Part shown: positions 31,943 through 41,403 of the stretch, one piece after another
How the letters are laid out: every line of letters starts with the position of its first letter
How positions within the stretch are numbered: position 1 is the first letter of the stretch
Source: Pseudomonas putida
Lineage (GTDB): Bacteria > Pseudomonadota > Gammaproteobacteria > Pseudomonadales > Pseudomonadaceae
Assembly: GCF_001976065.1 (NCBI RefSeq)
Contig: NZ_MNAH01000007.1
Coordinates: 63,115-127,114, forward strand
DNA length: 64,000 nt
Reading direction: 5' to 3'
Translations under genes and position numbers: made by a program
The notes under the pieces: generated by a model
Told to the model about the DNA's origin: nothing
The model's database searches: none
What the model saw: the letters and a program-made list of their open reading frames with translations, nothing else

Positions 31943-34766
31943 TGAGGGCCTCCTTGATGCGTGCAGAAGTGATAGGCAGGTCGCGAACGCGCTTGCCGAT
32001 GGCGTGGGCCACGGCGTTGCCGATGGCGCCGACCACCGGGATCATCACCACCTCGGCGATGCCCTTGGACGGGTCGCTTGGCGACAGCGGCGGGAGGATT
32101 TCCGCGGTCTGTTTCCACACCGCCACGTGCCGCGCCATCGGCAGGCGGTAACGGTTGAAGTTCCAGTCGCCCTCCCCCGGCCCACCTTCGTACAGCGGCA
32201 TTTCTTCCATCAAGGCATGCCCGATGCCCATGGCGATGCCGCCTTCAACCTGGCCCTTGACCAGTTCCGGCACCAGCACCCGGCCGCACTCGACCCACGA
32301 GTGGTGATTGAGCACCGACACTTCGTTGGAACCTTTGTTGACCTTCACTTCCACCAGCGTCGCCACCGGGCTGTAGTAGGTCACCGCCGCGTTGTTCAAC
32401 TGGGTCGCCGGGTAGGCGATGTTCTGCCGATCCAGCAGCTGGAAACCGGCGCTGCTCATCTGCGCTTTCTTCGCCTTCGGCGCACCGTCGCCGTATTTGA
32501 CCGCCAGGCCATCGAGCGGCAGGCGTTCACGCACGCCATCGATGCTGAACTCGGCCTCGGCCCAGCTCCAGCGGTTGAAGCCGTGCACCGTGGCACCGGT
32601 GACCAGGCCGCGCTCGTGGGCACGTTTGGCCAACACTTCGAAGGGCAGCGGTTCCATGCCGTTGGCGGTAAGTTTGCCGTCGACCCAATGAGCGTCTTCA
32701 CGGCGCACCACGTATGGGTTGGCCTGGCCGCCGTACGGGCCTTGTCGCCAGATCTCCAGCGCCGCCGGCCACAGGCCGTGGTTGAACAGCACGCGCGCCG
32801 CTTCACGGGTGGCGTGGCTGAAGTAGTAGGCGGAGTTGGTCGCCGACGAGGCCGACGCGACCTTGCCGACCCAGCGCGGGTTGCGCAGGAAGTTATCCTG
32901 CTCGGCCTGGCTCATGATGTACGGGTTGCCACCGCTGATCAGTTGCAGCTCATTCCATTCGGTTTCGCCGGTCTTCACTTCGTGCGCCGGGCTGCCGAGG
33001 AAATCGGCCACCACCATCGCCTGGGAGGTGGACATGCCGGTACCGATTTCGATACCGATGTGGCGCAGGGTGATGCGACCGTCAACGGTGTATTCGATGC
33101 TGGCCATCGGCGCTTCGGAACCGGTGCCGAAGTCTTTCTGGCAAATGGCGAAACCGACGCCGTACCAGTTATCAGGGTCGGCAGCCTCGCGCTGTTGCTT
33201 GATCGCGTTGCGGTTTTTCCAGACTTCGTGAACCGCGGCTTTGTCGAGAATTTCGTGCAGGCGCAAGGCACCGGCCGGCACCGCGCCCTGGGTGTTTTTC
33301 ATGCCCGAACGCAGGGCGTTCTTGCGGCGCAATTCGATGGCATCGACGCCCAGGCGATTGGCGATTTCATCGACCATCATCTCGGTCGACGCCATGCTCT
33401 GCAGGGTGCCGTAGCCACGCATCGACCCGGCTTCCACCGCGCGCGAATGGTAGGCGGTGACCTGCAGGTCGTTCTGCGGCATGTAGTAGATCGACTGCGC
33501 CGCCGTGGCGCCTACTGCCGCCACGGACGGGCTGTAGTTGACCCGGCCGCCACCGTCGACGCTCATCTCGGCGCGGAAGATCTTGAAGCTGTGATCGGTC
33601 TTGTCCACGGCCAGTTGATAACGGATATCGAACGGGTGACGCTTGATGCCGCTCTGGAACTGCTCGTAGCGATCGTTGGCCAGGCGCACCGGCACACCGG
33701 CGCCATACAACGCCGCCAAGGCTGCGTAGTAGACGAAAATGTTGTGGTCTTTCGAGCCGTAACCGACGGTGTAACCCGGGTGCATGTTCAAGTTGGCCAA
33801 GCCGAAACGCGACGGCGCGATCATCTTCGCAGTCTCGGTCGCGGTTTCCAGCGGGCACTGTGTCGCCACGACAAAGTGTAGGGTCTTGGTCGCCGGGTCG
33901 TACCAGCCGTTGCCGTTGTCCGGTTCCATCGCAGCCGGCTCGATCGACGGGGTCTTGTAGCGCTCGTCGAACACCAGCCAGTTGTCCGGCGGCGTATCGA
34001 TTTGCTGCTTCATGCGGTCGGCATAGAACAGGCCACGCTCGGTCAGGTTGCCGTGCAGGTTCGGCTGGGAATTCCACACCGGGCGACGGTTTTTCAGCAT
34101 CGGAAACAGGATCGAGTCCTTGAGGCTGGCGAATTCGTCTTCGTCCGCCGAGGTCGGCCCGCCCACGCGCACATAGCGGAAGCTGCCGTAGGGATCGCCT
34201 TCGTAGTACGGCACTTGGGCACCGTAACGAATCGCCTTGTCATTGAACTTGAGCTGGGCCTTGGCCTGGCGGAAACGCTCGAAGTCGTTCCAGATCAGGA
34301 TTGCCACCGGATGACCGATGAACATCGGTACCTTGCCCTCTGGCAACAGCGGATCCGGCGCGTGCTCTTCCGGGAAGACGATGCCGTCTTTCTCCAGGTC
34401 GGCGGCGGTGACGATGCGGTCAGGCTGCAATTGGGCGCCGAGCCACGACAGGTCATAGCCTGCGTAGATGCGGTCGGCCTTGATGGTTTTCAGCAGCATG
34501 GCGTGACCTTGCTGCTGCGGCCACCCCGGCATGTCCTTGGCACGGATGTCGCGGGCAAAGACCTTGCTGCCGCAGACCTTGGACAAGGCATCGTTACGGG
34601 CGCGCGCCTTGCCGTTGTTGCCGAGCCACTGCTCGGACGGCACGGTCACACTGTTTTCCATCAAGGCTGCCAGCGCCTGGCTGCTGAGCGGTGTAAGCGT
34701 CACGCTCACACCCGCCACCAGCCCGCCCTGGAGGAACGAGCGCCGGGATATTTCACGGTTGGACAT
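31935..34766 (-). CDS. Periplasmic molybdopterin aldehyde dehydrogenase, large subunit
   Basis: The 943-residue large subunit has a twin-arginine signal (SRRSFLQGG at residues 8-16), so the folded enzyme is exported. It shows the two-domain molybdenum-hydroxylase body, with the Mo-binding late segment and KGIAEVVMIP near the C-terminus, where the catalytic glutamate of the family should be (GIAE). With the 2Fe-2S subunit and cytochrome it resembles the isoquinoline oxidoreductase/aldehyde dehydrogenase group that lacks FAD. The substrate is not shown; an aldehyde or hemiacetal is likely. It is the first gene of the operon, downstream of a LysR gene. Confidence 0.92.
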   Translation of the reverse strand: MSNREISRRSFLQGGLVAGVSVTLTPLSSQALAALMENSVTVPSEQWLGNNGKARARNDALSKVCGSKVFARDIRAKDMPGWPQQQGHAMLLKTIKADRIYAGYDLSWLGAQLQPDRIVTAADLEKDGIVFPEEHAPDPLLPEGKVPMFIGHPVAILIWNDFERFRQAKAQLKFNDKAIRYGAQVPYYEGDPYGSFRYVRVGGPTSADEDEFASLKDSILFPMLKNRRPVWNSQPNLHGNLTERGLFYADRMKQQIDTPPDNWLVFDERYKTPSIEPAAMEPDNGNGWYDPATKTLHFVVATQCPLETATETAKMIAPSRFGLANLNMHPGYTVGYGSKDHNIFVYYAALAALYGAGVPVRLANDRYEQFQSGIKRHPFDIRYQLAVDKTDHSFKIFRAEMSVDGGGRVNYSPSVAAVGATAAQSIYYMPQNDLQVTAYHSRAVEAGSMRGYGTLQSMASTEMMVDEIANRLGVDAIELRRKNALRSGMKNTQGAVPAGALRLHEILDKAAVHEVWKNRNAIKQQREAADPDNWYGVGFAICQKDFGTGSEAPMASIEYTVDGRITLRHIGIEIGTGMSTSQAMVVADFLGSPAHEVKTGETEWNELQLISGGNPYIMSQAEQDNFLRNPRWVGKVASASSATNSAYYFSHATREAARVLFNHGLWPAALEIWRQGPYGGQANPYVVRREDAHWVDGKLTANGMEPLPFEVLAKRAHERGLVTGATVHGFNRWSWAEAEFSIDGVRERLPLDGLAVKYGDGAPKAKKAQMSSAGFQLLDRQNIAYPATQLNNAAVTYYSPVATLVEVKVNKGSNEVSVLNHHSWVECGRVLVPELVKGQVEGGIAMGIGHALMEEMPLYEGGPGEGDWNFNRYRLPMARHVAVWKQTAEILPPLSPSDPSKGIAEVVMIPVVGAIGNAVAHAIGKRVRDLPITSARIKEALNG

Positions 34767-34941
34767 GGATCATCCTATGGGCGGTCATGGGGTCCGCCCT
34801 TCTGGTTATGTACTGGAAATCTCGAGTCTTGCAGAAGCCCTCTTTGACGAAGCAAAGGGCTGTGATGACAGTGCAAAGCTGACCGAAAGGTTAACTTTAA
34901 AGGTTTATGCGCTCGCGGAAAACAAAAAACTGACCAGAAAA

Positions 34942-35883
34942 TCAAAAAACCGCGGCTTTTCGACGCAGCAGATTGATGAACAGGCCCAACTCCCGACTGA
35001 TGTGTTCGCCCTTGCGCAACAACAATCCGAAAGGCGCCAATTGCACATCCAGCTCAACCGGCAACGCCACCACCAAACCCATTTTAAGGTAGTCACGCAA
35101 TGCGGTTTCCGACAGGACCATGATCGCATCGGTCAGTTGAATCAATTGCTGCATCGAATACACCGAGCTGCATTCGATGATGTCCGCCGGCAGCGGCAAG
35201 GCCAGGCGCTGCAAGGCCTGATCCAGGCCAATGCGCGCTGGGCTGGTTTCCGGCTGCAGGATCCACGGCCAGCCATTGACCAGTTCGGCCATCTCCAGTG
35301 TCTCGCGCCGGGCCAGCGGGTGGCCGGCGTGCACCACAACCAGCAGGCGCTCGTTGCCCAGTTGTTCGAATTCGTAGTGCTCGCTGTCGGTGGCGGCATT
35401 GCGTCGGGCGATGGCCAGGTCGATGCGGCCCTGCTCCAGCAACTGGATCACCTGGTCACTGGTGTCGCCCATGATGCGAATCCGCAGCTGCGGGTTGAGC
35501 GCCTTGATCTCGGCAATAGAATCCATCACCAGGTCCGGCGCCGCGCCCATGATGGTGCCGATCGAGAGATAACCGTAACCGCCCTGTTGCCGCGCTATCA
35601 GGTCCTCGGCACAGCGGTCGAGGCCACTGATGGCCGACTCGGCAAAGCGAATCAGCTCCTGGCCCAGCGCCGTCGGTCGCATGCCCCGGGGTAAACGCTC
35701 GAACAGGTCGCAGCCAAACATGTCTTCGATTTCATGGAGCATGCGGGTGGCGGCCGGCTGCGACATGTTCAGGCTTTGCGAAGCGCGGTGCAGGTTCTGG
35801 CTCGAATTGAGCGTCACCAGCATGTGCAGATGCTTGTAGCGCAGGCGGTTGAGCAGGCTGCGGGAGATAATGGGCGTGGTCAT
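34942..35883 (-). CDS. LysR-family regulator of the sugar-acid locus
   Basis: The 313-residue protein carries the LysR N-terminus (HLHMLVTLNSSQNLHRASQSLNMSQPAATRMLHEIE) and an effector domain (GYGYLSIGTIMGAAPDLVMDSI). It is divergent from the MFS-rhmD-rhmA-aldA operon with a dyad in the 124-bp gap, and lies 175 bp ahead of the molybdenum hydroxylase operon in the same direction. Thus it may control both. Inducer is likely the sugar acid or a breakdown product; that is inference. Confidence 0.9.
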   Translation of the reverse strand: MTTPIISRSLLNRLRYKHLHMLVTLNSSQNLHRASQSLNMSQPAATRMLHEIEDMFGCDLFERLPRGMRPTALGQELIRFAESAISGLDRCAEDLIARQQGGYGYLSIGTIMGAAPDLVMDSIAEIKALNPQLRIRIMGDTSDQVIQLLEQGRIDLAIARRNAATDSEHYEFEQLGNERLLVVVHAGHPLARRETLEMAELVNGWPWILQPETSPARIGLDQALQRLALPLPADIIECSSVYSMQQLIQLTDAIMVLSETALRDYLKMGLVVALPVELDVQLAPFGLLLRKGEHISRELGLFINLLRRKAAVF

Positions 35884-35899
35884 GGCGGGCCTTGTTATC

Positions 35900-35916
35900 G
35901 ATACCCTGAAGGTATC
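35900..35916. promoter_or_regulatory. LysR-type dyad in divergent promoter
   Basis: GATACC-CTGAA-GGTATC is a perfect interrupted dyad and contains the T-N11-A pattern that LysR proteins recognise. It lies 17 bp before the LysR start and 92 bp before the transporter gene start, a classic position for an auto-regulating activator. Confidence 0.65.
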
Positions 35917-36007
35917 AGTTGTTAGCTAGATTCGATTTGTAACGCATCGATCAGCGGCCGTACAGTCTTCCCCATAAGAACAAATGCCCTACCAAAGGAA
36001 AACCGCG

Positions 36008-37303
36008 ATGAAGACTCTACCCGCGCCCCTGCTCGCCAAGATTTCCTGGCGGCTGCTCCCGTTTCTCCTGCTGATGTACATCATGGCCTTCCTCGACCGC
36101 GCCAACGTCGGGTTCGCCAAGCAAGCCTTCCAGGCCGACACCAATATCAGCGATGCCGCCTTCGCCTTCGGCGCCGGGGTGTTCTTCGTCGGCTACGCGC
36201 TGCTCGAAGTGCCGAGCAACCTGATCCTGCACCGCGTCGGCGCGCGTCTGTGGATGTGCCGGATCATGGTCACCTGGGGCCTGGTCTCTGCGGCCATGGT
36301 GTTCGCCCACACCGAAACCAGCTTCTACATCCTGCGCTTTCTGCTGGGCGTGGCCGAAGCCGGATTTTTCCCCGGCGTGATCCTTTACCTCACCTACTGG
36401 TTCCCCAGCGCCGTGCGCGGCAAGGCGATGGGTTTCTTCTACTTCGGCGCGCCGCTGGCGTTCATCTTCGGCAGCCCGTTGTCCGGCCTGCTGCTGGAGC
36501 TGGATGGTTTTGTCGGCTTTCACGGCTGGCAGTGGCTGTTCGCCGTTGAAGGCCTGATGGCCACGGCGGTAGGCATCTGGGCTTACTTCTACCTGGACAA
36601 CCGCCCGGCCGATGCCAAGTGGCTGACCGTCGAAGAGCGCCAGCAAGTGCAAAGCCTGCTCGACCAGGAAGACAGCCACAAACAGAACCACGGTCGCAGC
36701 CTGCTCAACGTGATCTGCCAGCCCTCGGTGCTGTACCTGTGCCTGATCTACCTGTTGATCCAGGCCAGCGTCTACGGCGTGGTGTTCTACCTGCCCACCC
36801 AGGTCGGCGGTTTGCTGGGCACCAAGGTCGGGCTGATGGTCGGGCTGGTCACGGCGATCCCATGGATTTGCGCGCTGGTGGCCGCTTATCTGATTCCCGG
36901 CTACAGCGACGGCACCGGCGAACGCCGCCGCACCGCCAGCCTGACCCTGCTGATGGCCGCCGCCGGTATAGCCTGCTCGGTGACCTTTAGCAGTCCGTTC
37001 CTGGGCATCGTCGCCCTGTGCTTCGCCGCATCCGGCTTCATCGCCGTGCAACCGGTGTTCTGGACCTTCCCTTCCAGCTACCTGGCCGGCAGCGCCGCGG
37101 CAGCCGGTATTGCCCTGATCAATTCGTTCGGCGCCCTCGGCGGCTTTATCGCCCCGGTACTGAAGAACTGGGCCGAAGGCGCCTTCCATTCTCCGGCAGC
37201 CGGCCTGTACCTACTGTCCGCCACCACTGTCATCGCCGCGTTGCTGATCCTGGGCGTCCGCGCTCCCGGGCAAAAAGCTTCGAACAAACCGGCTACCGTT
37301 TAA
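36008..37303 (+). CDS. MFS transporter, anion:cation symporter type
   Basis: A 431-residue, 12-helix MFS permease. The first loop region MYIMAFLDRANVGFAKQAF and DRANVG signature fit the ACS group that carries sugar acids and small carboxylates. The gene context (rhmD, rhmA, aldA) makes L-rhamnonate or a related sugar acid the likely cargo. The start at 36008 has AAAGGA upstream. It is the first gene of the operon, divergent from the LysR regulator. Confidence 0.87.
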   Translation: MKTLPAPLLAKISWRLLPFLLLMYIMAFLDRANVGFAKQAFQADTNISDAAFAFGAGVFFVGYALLEVPSNLILHRVGARLWMCRIMVTWGLVSAAMVFAHTETSFYILRFLLGVAEAGFFPGVILYLTYWFPSAVRGKAMGFFYFGAPLAFIFGSPLSGLLLELDGFVGFHGWQWLFAVEGLMATAVGIWAYFYLDNRPADAKWLTVEERQQVQSLLDQEDSHKQNHGRSLLNVICQPSVLYLCLIYLLIQASVYGVVFYLPTQVGGLLGTKVGLMVGLVTAIPWICALVAAYLIPGYSDGTGERRRTASLTLLMAAAGIACSVTFSSPFLGIVALCFAASGFIAVQPVFWTFPSSYLAGSAAAAGIALINSFGALGGFIAPVLKNWAEGAFHSPAAGLYLLSATTVIAALLILGVRAPGQKASNKPATV

Positions 37304-37335
37304 ACCTGACCGCCGTTAAAAAAAGGAATCACACC

Positions 37336-38520
37336 ATGGGCATTCCAACCATCAAGCACGTCCGCGCCTTTACCCTGCGAGGCGGCGGCGCGGATTATCA
37401 CGACCAGGCGGACGGCCACTGGATCGACGATCACATTGCCACGCCGATGAGCAAATACCCGGAGTACCGCCAGAGCCGCCGCACCTTCGGCATCAACGTG
37501 CTGGGCACGCTGGTGGTGGAGATCGAAGCCAGTGACGGCACTATCGGCTTCGCCGTGACCACGGGCGGCGAGCCGGCGGCCTACATCGTCGAGAAACACC
37601 TGGCACGGTTCCTCGAAGGCGCGAAAGTCACCGACATCGAAAAGATCTGGGACCAGATGTATCAATCGACCCTGTATTACGGGCGCAAAGGCATCGTGAT
37701 CAACACGATTTCCGGGGTCGACCTGGCGCTGTGGGACTTGCTCGGCAAGATCCGCCAGGAACCGGTGCACCAGTTGCTCGGCGGCGCCGTGCGTGATGAA
37801 TTGCAGTTCTACGCCACCGGCGCCCGCCCGGACCTGGCACAGAAAATGGGTTTCATCGGCGGCAAGATGCCGTTGCACCATGGCCCGGCTGAGGGCGAGG
37901 AAGGCCTGCGCAAGAATCTCGAAGAACTGGCGACCATGCGCGAGCGTGTCGGCCCGGATTTCTGGCTGATGCTCGATTGCTGGATGAGCCTGGACCTCAA
38001 CTACGCCACCAAACTGGCGATCGGCGCCCACGAACATGGCTTGAAGTGGATCGAAGAAGCCCTGCCACCGGACGATTACTGGGGCTACGCGGCGCTTCGC
38101 AACAACGTACCCAAAGGCATGCTGGTGACCACCGGCGAACACGAAGCCACCCGCTGGGGCTTCCGCATGCTGCTGGAAATGGGCTGCTGCGACATCATCC
38201 AGCCGGATGTCGGCTGGTGCGGCGGCCTCACCGAACTGGTGAAGATCTCGGCCCTGGCCGACGCCCACAACGCCCTGGTCATTCCCCACGGCTCGTCGGT
38301 GTACAGCTATCACTTCGTGGCCACCCGGCATAACAGCCCGTTCGCCGAATTCCTGATGATGGCGCCGAAGGCCGACGAAGTGGTGCCGATGTTCCACCCG
38401 CAATTGCTCGGTGAACCAGTACCGGTCAACGGCCGCATGCGCTTGTCGGCACTCGACCAGCCGGGATTCGGCGTGACCCTCAACCCGGAATGCCAACTGC
38501 ATCGGCCCTATAGCCGCTGA
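37336..38520 (+). CDS. rhmD: L-rhamnonate dehydratase
   Basis: The 394-residue enolase-superfamily enzyme dehydrates L-rhamnonate to 2-keto-3-deoxy-L-rhamnonate. The alignable active-site set is complete: His33 (DDHIATP), metal ligands Asp214, Glu240 and Glu268, His269, Asp291 (QPDVGWCGG) and His318 (PHGSSVYS). The sequence is near the E. coli RhmD along its whole length. Relatives also use L-lyxonate or L-mannonate, so strict specificity is not proven. AAAGGA precedes the start. Second gene of the operon. Confidence 0.92.
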   Translation: MGIPTIKHVRAFTLRGGGADYHDQADGHWIDDHIATPMSKYPEYRQSRRTFGINVLGTLVVEIEASDGTIGFAVTTGGEPAAYIVEKHLARFLEGAKVTDIEKIWDQMYQSTLYYGRKGIVINTISGVDLALWDLLGKIRQEPVHQLLGGAVRDELQFYATGARPDLAQKMGFIGGKMPLHHGPAEGEEGLRKNLEELATMRERVGPDFWLMLDCWMSLDLNYATKLAIGAHEHGLKWIEEALPPDDYWGYAALRNNVPKGMLVTTGEHEATRWGFRMLLEMGCCDIIQPDVGWCGGLTELVKISALADAHNALVIPHGSSVYSYHFVATRHNSPFAEFLMMAPKADEVVPMFHPQLLGEPVPVNGRMRLSALDQPGFGVTLNPECQLHRPYSR

Positions 38521-38534
38521 GCCAGGAGTTCGTG

Positions 38535-39335
38535 ATGAACATGCCGCACAACGTTTTCAAGGCCGCCCTGAAAAAACCCGCGCCGCAATACGGCATATGG
38601 GCCGGGTTCGCCACCGGCTACGCCGCCGAGATCGTCGCCACCACCGGTTATGACTGGATGCTGATCGACGGTGAACACGCGCCAAACACCGTACCTGGCG
38701 TACTCGCGCAATTGCAGGCCGTGGCGCCCTACCCCACCGCACCCATCGTGCGCGCCGTGAATGGCGACGCCAATCTGATCAAGCAGCTGCTGGACATCGG
38801 CGCGCAGACACTGATGATCCCCATGGTCGAAACCGCCGAACAGGCCCAGGCCCTGGTGCGCGCCATGCGTTACCCACCCCACGGCATCCGTGGCGTCGGT
38901 GGCGGCCTGACCCGCGCCACACGCTGGGACGGGGTGGCGGATTATCTGGACACCGCCCATGAACAGCTGTGTCTGATCGTGCAGGTGGAATCGCGGCTCG
39001 GCGTCGAAAACGTCGCAGCGATCGCCGCCGTCGAAGGCGTCGATGCGGTGTTTATCGGACCTGCGGATCTGTCCATCGGCCTGGGCCATGCCGGCAACCC
39101 CGGTCACCCGCAAGTTCAGGAAAAAATTCAATACGCAGTCAATGCAACGCTGGCGGCCGGTAAGGCCTGCGGCATCCTCGCACCGAATGAAGAAGACGCG
39201 CGGCGTTATCAGGGCTGGGGCTGTCAGTTCATCGCAGTGGCGATCGATATCAGTCTGTTGCGCCAGAGCGCCATGGCCACCCTCGCCCGCTACCGTACAC
39301 CGGCCACCGAACAAGCGCCGTCGCGCACCTACTGA
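38535..39335 (+). CDS. rhmA: 2-keto-3-deoxy-L-rhamnonate aldolase
   Basis: A 266-residue HpcH/HpaI-family class II aldolase. It cleaves 2-keto-3-deoxy-L-rhamnonate to pyruvate and L-lactaldehyde. Key residues are His48 (DGEHAPN), Arg73 (IVRAV), Gln150/Glu152 (VQVESR) and Asp178 (GPADLS), the last two binding the metal. The whole-length likeness is to E. coli RhmA (YfaU). The ATG at 38535 (AGGAG 6 bases upstream) is used rather than the GTG at 38532. Confidence 0.9.
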   Translation: MNMPHNVFKAALKKPAPQYGIWAGFATGYAAEIVATTGYDWMLIDGEHAPNTVPGVLAQLQAVAPYPTAPIVRAVNGDANLIKQLLDIGAQTLMIPMVETAEQAQALVRAMRYPPHGIRGVGGGLTRATRWDGVADYLDTAHEQLCLIVQVESRLGVENVAAIAAVEGVDAVFIGPADLSIGLGHAGNPGHPQVQEKIQYAVNATLAAGKACGILAPNEEDARRYQGWGCQFIAVAIDISLLRQSAMATLARYRTPATEQAPSRTY

Positions 39336-39354
39336 TCAGTCCAGGAGTCGTTCC

Positions 39355-40788
39355 ATGTCATCCGTGCCTGTTTACGAAAACTTCATCAACGGCCAGTTCG
39401 TGGCCAGCGCTGACCATCTCGACGTGATCAACCCGGCCACCGGCGCCCTGCTGTCGAAGGTGCCGGCATCGAATCCCGAAGACGTTGATCGGGCCCTCGC
39501 CGCTGCGCGCACCGCACAAAAGGATTGGGCGCGCAAACCGGCGAATGATCGCGCCGGCTACCTGCGCAGGATCGCTGCCAAACTCCGCGAAAACGTTGCG
39601 CACCTGGCGCGCACCATCACCCTGGAACAAGGCAAGGTCAGCAGCCTGGCCGCGGTCGAAGTCAATTTCACCGCCGACTACCTCGACTACATGGCCGAGT
39701 GGGCGCGGCGCATCGAAGGTGAAATCATCACCAGCGACCGCCAGGACGAAAACATCTTCCTGTTCCGCAAACCGCTGGGCGTGGTGGCCGGGATCCTGCC
39801 GTGGAATTTCCCGTTCTTCCTGATCGCCCGCAAAATGGCCCCGGCACTGCTGACCGGCAACACCATCGTCATCAAGCCCAGCGAAGAAACGCCGAACAAC
39901 TGCTTCGAGTTCGCCCGACTGGTCGCGGAAACCGACCTGCCGCCCGGCGTGTTCAACGTGGTCTGCGGTGACGGCCGCGTCGGTGCGGCGTTGAGTGCGC
40001 ACAAGGGCGTGGACATGATCAGCTTCACCGGCAGCGTCGCCACGGGCTCACGGATCATGGCCGCCGCCGCGCCGAACATCACCAAACTCAATCTGGAACT
40101 CGGTGGCAAGGCGCCGGCCATCGTGCTGGCAGATGCCGACCTGGACCTGGCGGTGAAGGCCATTCGCGATTCGCGGATCATCAATAGCGGCCAGGTGTGT
40201 AACTGCGCCGAGCGGGTGTATGTCGAACGCAAGGTGGCGGATCAATTCATCGAGCGTATCGCGGCCGCGATGACGGCTACGCGCTACGGCGATCCTATCG
40301 CCCAACCGGATGTGGAGATGGGCCCGCTGATCAATCGCCAAGGCCTGGACAGCGTCAATCAAAAGGTCCGCACGGCATTGAGCCAGGGCGCAAGCCTGAT
40401 CAGCGGCGGGCAAATTGCCGACCTGCCAAACGGCTTCCATTTTCAGCCCACCGTCCTGGCCGGCTGCCGCGCCGACATGGAGATCATGCGCGAGGAGATC
40501 TTCGGTCCCGTGCTGCCGATCCAGATCATCGATGACCTGGATGAAGCCATCGCCCTGGCCAACGACTGCGACTATGGACTGACCTCGTCGATCTATACCC
40601 GCGACCTCAGCAAGACCCTGCACGCCATGCGCGAGCTGGATTTTGGCGAAACCTACGTCAACCGCGAGAACTTCGAAGCGATGCAGGGGTTCCATGCCGG
40701 GGTGCGTAAATCGGGAATTGGCGGGGCGGATGGCAAGCATGGGTTGTATGAGTACACCCATACCCATGCGGTGTATCTGCAGGGCTGA
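39355..40788 (+). CDS. aldA: NAD-dependent lactaldehyde dehydrogenase (AldA-like)
   Basis: A 477-residue ALDH closely like E. coli AldA, which oxidises L-lactaldehyde to L-lactate. It contains PWNFPFFLIARKMAPALLTG for NAD, catalytic Glu248 (LELGGK) and Cys282 (SGQVCNCAERV), and NRENFEAMQGFHAG near the C-terminus. As the aldolase upstream releases L-lactaldehyde, this step completes the path to lactate. AGGAG lies before the ATG. Last gene of the operon. Confidence 0.92.
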   Translation: MSSVPVYENFINGQFVASADHLDVINPATGALLSKVPASNPEDVDRALAAARTAQKDWARKPANDRAGYLRRIAAKLRENVAHLARTITLEQGKVSSLAAVEVNFTADYLDYMAEWARRIEGEIITSDRQDENIFLFRKPLGVVAGILPWNFPFFLIARKMAPALLTGNTIVIKPSEETPNNCFEFARLVAETDLPPGVFNVVCGDGRVGAALSAHKGVDMISFTGSVATGSRIMAAAAPNITKLNLELGGKAPAIVLADADLDLAVKAIRDSRIINSGQVCNCAERVYVERKVADQFIERIAAAMTATRYGDPIAQPDVEMGPLINRQGLDSVNQKVRTALSQGASLISGGQIADLPNGFHFQPTVLAGCRADMEIMREEIFGPVLPIQIIDDLDEAIALANDCDYGLTSSIYTRDLSKTLHAMRELDFGETYVNRENFEAMQGFHAGVRKSGIGGADGKHGLYEYTHTHAVYLQG

Positions 40789-40904
40789 GTGTTGCGGTAT
40801 TGCTGATGCCGCCGTCGCGGCGGCACTCAGTGCTTCATGCAGCGGATGCGTAGGAAGAGTTGACGGCAAGCGTCATCGAGGAGAAAAAAGCCAAAATCCA
40901 GATA

Positions 40905-40936
40905 CAAAAAACCCCGGTCTTTCGACCAGGGTCTTT
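40905..40936 (-). terminator. Terminator of the tRNA operon
   Basis: CCCCGGTC-TTTC-GACCAGGG hairpin is followed on the minus strand by a T run (TTTTTTGTATC). It ends the Val-Asp-Asp transcript and may also stop aldA readthrough. Confidence 0.75.
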
Positions 40937-41006
40937 GCTATCGACTCGAAGTAGCCAGTGGCTTTCTTCGTAGCTCCAAGGCGTTCAGTGGGCCTCGGGG
41001 CAGATA

Positions 41007-41083
41007 TGGCGCAGCGGACGGGACTCGAACCCGCGACCCCCGGCGTGACAGGCCGGTATTCTAACCGACTGAACTACCGCTGC
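41007..41083 (-). tRNA. tRNA-Asp (GTC)
   Basis: 77 nt with encoded CCA; acceptor GCAGCGG/CCGCTGC, anticodon loop CCTGTCACG and T loop GGTTCGAGTC. It is identical to the copy at 41176-41252, and both read on the minus strand after tRNA-Val. Confidence 0.96.
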
Positions 41084-41175
41084 GTATCGCTGTGGACTTG
41101 CGTCCAGGTAACTCGTCTGATTGAAAACTCAGTAGCTTTTCAATCTCGAACCAGATGAATCTGACTCGGAAAATA

Positions 41176-41252
41176 TGGCGCAGCGGACGGGACTCGAACC
41201 CGCGACCCCCGGCGTGACAGGCCGGTATTCTAACCGACTGAACTACCGCTGC
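41176..41252 (-). tRNA. tRNA-Asp (GTC), second copy
   Basis: Same sequence as the copy 92 bp away, with acceptor stem, anticodon GTC and CCA end all intact. Tandem copies raise Asp tRNA dose. Confidence 0.96.
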
Positions 41253-41305
41253 GCGTCGGTGGAGGCATTTCAGCCTACCTCTTGCTTTCGCAAGTATCTC
41301 GGGAG

Positions 41306-41381
41306 TGGTGGGTGATGACGGGATCGAACCGCCGACATTCTGCTTGTAAGGCAGACGCTCTCCCAGCTGAGCTAATCACCC
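41306..41381 (-). tRNA. tRNA-Val (TAC)
   Basis: 76 nt with CCA. Acceptor GGGTGAT/ATCACCC, anticodon TAC within CTTACAA, and T loop GGTTCGATCC. First gene of the minus-strand tRNA cluster, 16 bases from the expected transcription start. Confidence 0.96.
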
Positions 41382-41403
41382 GTTTGCATCTCCGAGGCCG
41401 CGA

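Noticed and set aside
32004..33881. 625-codon plus-strand frame opposite the Mo-hydroxylase large subunit
   Set aside because: Antisense shadow of a well-conserved enzyme; His/Arg-rich with no motifs.
41007..41381. tRNA cluster as a genomic-island insertion site
   Set aside because: No integrase, direct att repeat or composition change flanks it; flanking genes are core or a simple catabolic operon.
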